Shown piece by piece: positions 59,008-64,000 of a stretch of 64,000 nt of DNA (the first letter of the stretch is position 1; each line of letters starts with the position of its first letter). Origin of the DNA: Spirulina sp034932185 (GTDB taxonomy: Bacteria > Cyanobacteriota > Cyanobacteriia > Cyanobacteriales > Spirulinaceae); assembly GCF_034932185.1 (NCBI RefSeq), contig NZ_JAYGHW010000090.1, forward strand, positions 132,709 through 196,708, in the 5' to 3' direction. A model generated the notes under the pieces. It searched no databases and had not been told where the DNA came from. It saw nothing but the letters and a program-made list of their open reading frames with translations. The position numbers and the translations under genes are program-made.

Positions 59008-60873
59008 GTGAGAGCTTGGCGGCAGGCTAGCCTTGATCTGGCCCTTTGGGTTTGGGCTTGGTTGGTGCTAACAACAGAAGGGTTAAGCCTGATCCATCAA
59101 CTGAATAGGGGAGGTATTGCCGCAGCTTGGGGCCTCTTTCTGTTGGGATTGATCGGTTATGGTTGGCAAAATCGGGGGTTTCTCCTGCGATTTCCCCTCC
59201 CATTCCGGGGTTGGCGGCTAGAGGATCAGGTGTTGCTCGGTGGCGTGGCTCTGATTGCGCTCATGCTGGCGGTGATTGCCGGGGTTGCCCCTCCCAATAC
59301 CTGGGATTCCATGAGCTACCACCTGCCCCGGATCATGCACTGGCTCCAGCAGGACAGTTTAGCCCACTACCCCACCGCTAATTTACGGCAACTCTATCAA
59401 GCTCCCGGCGCAGAATACGCCATGCTCCACCTCTATGCTTTGGGTGGGGGGGATTTTCTGCTCAATTTTGTTCAATGGGGCAGCATGGTAGGCAGTTTCA
59501 TCGCCATTTCTTTAATTGCCCACCAGTTAGGAGCCGGTTTAAAAGGACAACTTTACAGCGTTGTCTTTGCCGCCACGCTGCCCATGGGCATCCTCCAAGC
59601 TACGAGCACCAAAAATGATTATCTTTGTGGTTTTTGGCTCCTGTGTGTGATTTATTTCACGCTGATTATTGGGCGACAACCTCGGCCCACCGCGAGAATT
59701 TTACTCAAGCTCAGTGCTAGCCTTGGTTTCCTATTCCTCACTAAAAGTACGGGTTATCTTTTTGCCCTGCCTTGGATTTTGGCATTATTGTGGAAACATC
59801 GGCGCAGTTTAGCGACTCCCCTGGGCTTATTTGCAGGCTTGCCTTTACTGATTCCTGGGGGCCACTATCTCCGCAATTGGCAACTGTTTGGTTCTCCCTT
59901 TGCGACAGGAGACCATCAATTAATCAATAGTCTATCCACACCCATCGCGGTTTTATCAAATTTCAGTAAGAATATTGCTTTGCATTTGCCCATTTCCTAT
60001 AACACCGTACCCCTCGTTAATCAATTAATCACCGCATTACACCACATTTTAGGCATTTCTGCCGATGATCCCCGGCTCAACTGGCAAGGCTCTCCATTTA
60101 CGACACATTTTTCTACCTCCGAGGCTGACGCTGGCAACCCCCTCCATTTGTATTTAATCCTCACAATTTTCAGCCTATTACTGTTTAAGATCAGTTGTGG
60201 TAAATCGCTCAATGATCGTCGGATTGCTTGGCAGATGATCCGCTATGGTTTGGGGATTGTGGGTAGCTTTGTGCTGTTTTCAGGATTGCTACAATGGCAG
60301 GTCTGGCATAGTCGTTTACATCTGCCCTTGTTTGTGGCGATCGCCCCCCTCATCGGCTCTGCCCTAGAAGCCTATGTTCAGCCACGTCTCTCTTTCTTTG
60401 TGGCGATGTTTTTGCTCATCTTTTCCAGCTTGTGGCTATTTTGGAGTGATACCAAACCCGTTTTTTCCAGCCAAAATATTTTTAACATCCCCCGCGAGGG
60501 GCAATATTTCATGATGTTACCCTATCGCCATGCTTATCAAGAAACGATGGATTATTTGGCGGGGCAGGGGTGCGATCGCCTGGGCTTAAAACTCGGAGAA
60601 GATGATTGGGAATATCCCTTTTGGGCCTTGAGTCGATCAAGATTTCCCACCCTGCCCCAATTTCACCATGTGTTGGTTGAAAATTCTTCCCAAGGGCTTG
60701 AGAATCAGGAGGAATTTCGCCCCTGTGGAATGATCCAAATTACCCTAGAACCTCAACCCAAACTCGCAACCCCTTGGGGTTCTTTTGTACACCATTGGCA
60801 ACCCCCCAGCGATCAAGGCATCATGCCTAATTCCGGCATTCATCTCTATGAACCTGAGGATCATTTAAAGTAA
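59008..60873 (+). CDS. GT39-like membrane glycosyltransferase
   Basis: 621 residues with about ten or more membrane helices and a periplasmic C-terminal domain. After helix one, the loop WDSMSYHLPRIMHWLQQ carries the acidic/His pattern of ArnT/PMT-type (GT39, GT83) lipid-linked-sugar transferases. STKNDYLCGFWLLCVIYF fits a further helix. Acceptor and donor are unknown. GTG start, 2 bp after the phosphatase gene, so probably cotranscribed. Confidence 0.7.
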   Translation: MRAWRQASLDLALWVWAWLVLTTEGLSLIHQLNRGGIAAAWGLFLLGLIGYGWQNRGFLLRFPLPFRGWRLEDQVLLGGVALIALMLAVIAGVAPPNTWDSMSYHLPRIMHWLQQDSLAHYPTANLRQLYQAPGAEYAMLHLYALGGGDFLLNFVQWGSMVGSFIAISLIAHQLGAGLKGQLYSVVFAATLPMGILQATSTKNDYLCGFWLLCVIYFTLIIGRQPRPTARILLKLSASLGFLFLTKSTGYLFALPWILALLWKHRRSLATPLGLFAGLPLLIPGGHYLRNWQLFGSPFATGDHQLINSLSTPIAVLSNFSKNIALHLPISYNTVPLVNQLITALHHILGISADDPRLNWQGSPFTTHFSTSEADAGNPLHLYLILTIFSLLLFKISCGKSLNDRRIAWQMIRYGLGIVGSFVLFSGLLQWQVWHSRLHLPLFVAIAPLIGSALEAYVQPRLSFFVAMFLLIFSSLWLFWSDTKPVFSSQNIFNIPREGQYFMMLPYRHAYQETMDYLAGQGCDRLGLKLGEDDWEYPFWALSRSRFPTLPQFHHVLVENSSQGLENQEEFRPCGMIQITLEPQPKLATPWGSFVHHWQPPSDQGIMPNSGIHLYEPEDHLK

Positions 60874-60906
60874 TTAATATGGAATCCGGTTGCGAAATTA
60901 ATAGGC

Positions 60907-60934
60907 GGAGGGGCGAAAAATTTTTCGCCCCTAC
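60907..60934. repeat. GGGCGAAA-palindrome repeat at acyltransferase gene end
   Basis: GGAGGGGCGAAAAATTTTTC then GCCCCTAC; supplies the TAG stop (60931-60933) of the acyltransferase gene. Core palindrome spans 60910-60931. Confidence 0.9.
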
Positions 60935-62001
60935 TTTTTCCCGGAGAGGTAGGGTAAACCGTAGGAATCATAAATGCTTTGCAGTAAATGAGCAGCAATA
61001 AAAATAATGCCTATACCTACGGTCAACAGTAATGAAAAAATTAATCGCTCATTGTTGTCTCCCAAAACTTTATGTAATAGACCATCCATGAACCAAAGTA
61101 AGGGGCGGTGGAACAGGTAAACACAATAGGAACTATAGGATATTGACATTACCCAGGGTGGTAGTTGAAATTTTTGACAAAAGCGTTCAGCGCAATAATA
61201 AAGGCTTAAAATAAACGTCACCATTAAAAAATTAATCAGTAGATACCCAGGTAAATACTCAATCACGATGGATTGTTGAGATTCAATGTGAAAAAGGATC
61301 AGTAATGTGCTTACAAATAGCGGAACGGTTAATCCGCCGAATTTAAGCCAAACTTTGGTTTGAAAGATATTGTACTCTGCGCTGTAAATACCTAAAAGAA
61401 ATACCCAAATATACAAAATTAATCGAAAGTCGGCGACTGGGAAAAATTGATTAATGATAAAGATGCCGATTCCACTAGATAAAGCCAAGATAATTTGTTG
61501 AGTTTCTGTCCATTTTTTAGCCATTAAGAGGACGAAAAAACTGTAATAAGCAACCAGTAAGCCGATAAACCATAATGTGGGCAATGGTGATGGAATCGGT
61601 GCATTGATAATTCCTTGAAGTCCTAAAAGATAAATGCCAATATGAAGAGGGTTCCAAAAATCATGGATATAGAAAAAGAAAAGTAGTGCAAGATAATAGA
61701 GGGGAAAAATACGCATAAACCGTTTTTGTAAAAAAGTTTTTGCCGATTCAAGAGTATTAAATCTAGGTTTTTTAAGATTGAGTAAGTAGCCCGATAGAAA
61801 AATAAATAAACCCAATCCTAAATAACGATTAAGTTCATTGAGAGGGGAGAGATTGAGGGGAATTCCCAAAAAGTTAAGATTGTAGTAATTGAAAGTATAT
61901 TCGGGTAAGTGATGTAAAAGGATAATAATAATCCCTAAAGCCCGCATAAAATCAAAAGTTAAAACGCGATTATTGATGCTCATCGGTTTGTGACTGATCA
62001 T
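60931..62001 (-). CDS. Acyltransferase 3 family membrane protein
   Basis: 356 residues, about ten membrane helices. The N-terminus FDFMRALGIIIILLHHLPEY has the conserved Arg and His of acyltransferase-3 (OafA/WecH type). GYLLNLKKPRF and FPLYYLALLFFFYIH also fit. It would acetylate or succinylate a surface glycan. Start at 62001 or at an ATG six codons inside (61983). The stop codon is inside a repeat. Confidence 0.85.
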   Translation of the reverse strand: MISHKPMSINNRVLTFDFMRALGIIIILLHHLPEYTFNYYNLNFLGIPLNLSPLNELNRYLGLGLFIFLSGYLLNLKKPRFNTLESAKTFLQKRFMRIFPLYYLALLFFFYIHDFWNPLHIGIYLLGLQGIINAPIPSPLPTLWFIGLLVAYYSFFVLLMAKKWTETQQIILALSSGIGIFIINQFFPVADFRLILYIWVFLLGIYSAEYNIFQTKVWLKFGGLTVPLFVSTLLILFHIESQQSIVIEYLPGYLLINFLMVTFILSLYYCAERFCQKFQLPPWVMSISYSSYCVYLFHRPLLWFMDGLLHKVLGDNNERLIFSLLLTVGIGIIFIAAHLLQSIYDSYGLPYLSGKK

Positions 62002-62015
62002 CTGAAAGATAATGA

Positions 62016-62043
62016 ATAGGGGCGAAAAATTTTTCGCCCCTAT
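62016..62043. repeat. Perfect 28-bp GGGCGAAA palindrome
   Basis: ATAGGGGCGAAAAATTTTTC then GCCCCTAT; a perfect palindrome 14 bp upstream of the acyltransferase start, so both ends of that gene carry the repeat. Confidence 0.95.
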
Positions 62044-62145
62044 GTTGATTCGTGATCGATTACTGAATTAATAAAGGGGGATTGGCTTTAGTAGACTGTA
62101 CCCCATGGGTGGAGAAATTGCGATCGCCTGAGTAGGGTTGTAAAT

Positions 62146-63057
62146 TTAAAGGGGAATTTTAAAGACCCAATCTTGATAATCAGAATCACGGTTTTCGGTG
62201 ATGGCGATTAACTTGGCTTGCAGTTTTTGCGTAATTGGTTTTTCTACCGGAAGGTGGTAGTTTTCGATTTGTTTGATGGGGGCAATTTTGGCAGCGGTAC
62301 CACTGAGAAACACTTCATCGGCGATGAATAGCTCCGATTTATCCACTTGGCGCTCAATCACTGTTAAACCCATATCCTGAGCCAAAGTGATCACGCTGGC
62401 GCGGGTGATGCCTTCGAGGATGTCTTGATCGTAGCTGGGGGTGATCAGTTGACCGTTACGGATCAGGAAAATATTCATTCCGGAGGCTTCGCAGACTTTG
62501 CCTTGGGAATTCATTAAAATGGCTTCATCAAAGCCAGATTCCACCGCCTCGGTTTTCGCTAACGAAGAGGTGATATAAGCGCCGCTGATTTTGCCCCGGA
62601 GGGGGAGGCTGCGGTCTTCCTGGCGATACCAAGAACTGATCCGGCAGGTCACGCCATCGGGGGAGAGGTAATCGCCCAGTTCTAAGCCGTAGACGAAAAA
62701 GTCTTTTTCGATGTTGTGGAGACGGGGGGCAATGCCGAGGTCGGAGGTGTAGACGAGGGGGCGGATATAAAAGGGGACGGTGGGATGATTTTTTTGAACA
62801 AATTCGGTGATCACCTGCTCAATTTTGGCGGCGGGGAGATCGAAGTGGAGAAATTTGGCGCTTTGGCTGAGGCGTTGGCAGTGGCGATCGAGGCGAAAGA
62901 GGAGAATTTGCCGGGGGTTGTTGGGATCCGGTAAGCCCCGCAGGCCGCCGAAGGCCCCGGTTCCGTAGTGGAGGGCATGGGTGGCAATGGAGATGTTTGC
63001 GTCTTTGAAGGGGACGAACTGGCCTTGCAGGTAAGCGGTGGGCAAAAAGTTGTGCAT
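62146..63057 (-). CDS. ilvE: Branched-chain amino acid aminotransferase
   Basis: 303 residues, fold-type IV PLP enzyme: final step of Ile, Leu and Val synthesis. HYGTGAFGGLRG, RLDRHCQRLSQSAKFL, the Lys-bearing ISGAYITSSLAKTEAVESGF, VCEASGMNIF and GITRASVITLA are all canonical. Length is normal. Confidence 0.95.
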   Translation of the reverse strand: MHNFLPTAYLQGQFVPFKDANISIATHALHYGTGAFGGLRGLPDPNNPRQILLFRLDRHCQRLSQSAKFLHFDLPAAKIEQVITEFVQKNHPTVPFYIRPLVYTSDLGIAPRLHNIEKDFFVYGLELGDYLSPDGVTCRISSWYRQEDRSLPLRGKISGAYITSSLAKTEAVESGFDEAILMNSQGKVCEASGMNIFLIRNGQLITPSYDQDILEGITRASVITLAQDMGLTVIERQVDKSELFIADEVFLSGTAAKIAPIKQIENYHLPVEKPITQKLQAKLIAITENRDSDYQDWVFKIPL

Positions 63058-63229
63058 GATTCAAGCAAACGGCGGCGGATTGGTCACTCAGTATAGCCCA
63101 ATCTTCTGTAGCCTGTATAGCGTTGCGATGGGCAGAGGCGGGTAAAATGGGGAGAGGGAATTCGCAATCCTGTACCATTGCTCAATCTGCCGCGATCGCC
63201 TCTCTCATCCCTCCTTTACCCTGGAATCC

Positions 63230-63808
63230 ATGGTCTCTGACGCTTCTGACCCTAGTCCTGTCACTCTGGTGATTGCGGAGATTGTCGAGCGCGATCGCAT
63301 TCCAGAATATGAAATTTGGAGCAAGGGCATTAATAGCGCCGCACGGAATGCACCGGGGTTTTTAGGGGTGGATATTATTCGCCCCCGCGATTCCCACTAT
63401 CCGGAATATGTGGTGATTGTCAAATTTGCCAGCTATGACCACCTGCGGCAATGGATGCAGTCTGACACCTATCAGACTTGGGTGGAGCGATCGCGCCCCC
63501 TCATTATGGATCGCATCTACCAAGACCAGCCCCAAGGCTTAGAAATTTGGTTTAATCTCCATCGCCATCACCCCTACAACGGGCCTCAGCCCGCCTATTA
63601 CAAAAAGGTGATTATCGGGGTGGTGGCGGTGTATCCCTTAATTTTGCTGGCGGGTCAGGTGATTGATCCCTTCTTTCGTTTTCTGCCTCCCCGCCTCGCA
63701 CTGCTGATTTCCGTCACGTTTGTTTCTGCCCTAATGGCCTATCCCGTCATGCCCTGGTTGACGGCCTGGTGCGATCGCTGGCTCTACCCCCCCTCCCCCA
63801 AACCATGA
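63230..63808 (+). CDS. ABM-domain protein with two membrane helices
   Basis: 192 residues. The first ~100 residues form an antibiotic-biosynthesis-monooxygenase-like ferredoxin fold (VTLVIAEIVERDRIPEYEIW, FLGVDIIRP, YVVIVKFASYDHLRQW). Two membrane helices follow (VIIGVVAVYPLILLAGQVI and LALLISVTFVSALMAYPVM). Such fusions are recorded as hypothetical. Its TGA overlaps the next ATG (ATGA). Confidence 0.75.
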   Translation: MVSDASDPSPVTLVIAEIVERDRIPEYEIWSKGINSAARNAPGFLGVDIIRPRDSHYPEYVVIVKFASYDHLRQWMQSDTYQTWVERSRPLIMDRIYQDQPQGLEIWFNLHRHHPYNGPQPAYYKKVIIGVVAVYPLILLAGQVIDPFFRFLPPRLALLISVTFVSALMAYPVMPWLTAWCDRWLYPPSPKP

Positions 63809-64000
63809 CCTCCCCTTCCCTCCCCCAAACCCAAACCGCTGCCCCCTTTCCCACCCTCCAACCGAATATTTTGATCCCCAGTATTACCGCCGGGTTGGTG
63901 ACGGGGTTAATCGGCGTGATTCGGGCCATTTCCTACGGGGCCTTGATTTTTTCCGGGGCCTTGGGGGAATACCTCTCGGCGGGGGGGGGGATGGCGGGGT
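63805..64000 (+). CDS. SulP-like permease, 5' end only
   Basis: 65 residues to the window edge. NILIPSITAGLVTGLIGVIR then AISYGALIFSGALG resembles the first helices of SulP-type anion transporters. Coupled by ATGA to the preceding gene. The rest is beyond the window. Confidence 0.55.
   Translation, partial: MTSPSLPQTQTAAPFPTLQPNILIPSITAGLVTGLIGVIRAISYGALIFSGALGEYLSAGGGMAG

Overview
The window looks like a cyanobacterial chromosome. The octamer GCGATCGC (HIP1) recurs through most genes. Many genes belong to families that are typical of or restricted to cyanobacteria, including a CyRepA1-type replication protein, a DUF3181 protein, an HpsL-like polymerase, ComFB and Ser/Thr kinase-NACHT fusions. 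Short palindromic and heptameric repeats fill many spacers. The HpsL-like gene hints at a filamentous, hormogonium-type strain, but genus cannot be fixed from this sequence.

Layout. 1-1.2 kb: the 3' end of a ParA-like gene and a RiboL-PSP-HEPN gene. 1.2-9.6 kb: housekeeping genes ureF, tyrA, an outer-membrane barrel protein, serA, prmA, a GT-B glycosyltransferase, mtnC and an HtrA protease. 9.6-10.3 kb: a repeat-filled spacer with three 75-bp tandem units. 10.3-18.7 kb: a peptidoglycan-binding/beta-propeller protein abutting a PLP decarboxylase, a beta-hydroxyacid dehydrogenase, small exported proteins (SH3b, Cys-repeat, SLH lipoprotein), a 2TM protein, DUF3181 and a GAF-PAS protein.

18.7-27.4 kb is an accessory block: an AAA ATPase with a small PD-(D/E)xK-like protein, a CyRepA1 plasmid replication protein carrying an in-frame G-rich 15-bp repeat, and a HEPN-like gene coupled to an 874-residue protein (BolA-like N-terminus, KGGVGR ATPase, second P-loop domain). 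27.4-32.8 kb: an RND efflux pump with a divergent TetR regulator. 32.9-37.2 kb: Uma2, an orphan Wzt-type ABC ATPase, a methyltransferase and a GT4. 37.2-39.9 kb: a kinase-NACHT-membrane protein.

40.1-45.8 kb is a tightly packed seven-gene defence-type cassette. A type ISP/IIG restriction-modification gene is split into two halves by a complete antitoxin-PIN toxin pair. It is followed by a second orphan antitoxin and by an OLD-like ATPase with a TOPRIM (DUF3226) partner. This is the most striking part of the window.

45.9-64 kb returns to resident genes: YciI, a 2TM protein, ComFB (with a CRP-like site upstream), RNase Z, CcdA, a TpsB transporter, a surface-polysaccharide group (GT4, GT2, HpsL-like), tRNA-Lys(UUU), class II fructose-bisphosphate aldolase, a double histidine phosphatase, a GT39-like membrane protein, acyltransferase 3, ilvE, an ABM-domain membrane protein and the 5' end of a SulP-like permease.

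The accessory modules coincide with stretches lacking HIP1 octamers, whereas CyRepA1 and the resident genes contain them. A palindromic repeat with core GGGCGAAAAATTTTTCGCCC sits at many gene ends, and in three cases it supplies the TAG stop codon of a neighbouring gene. All function calls come from reading motifs by eye; no database search was run.
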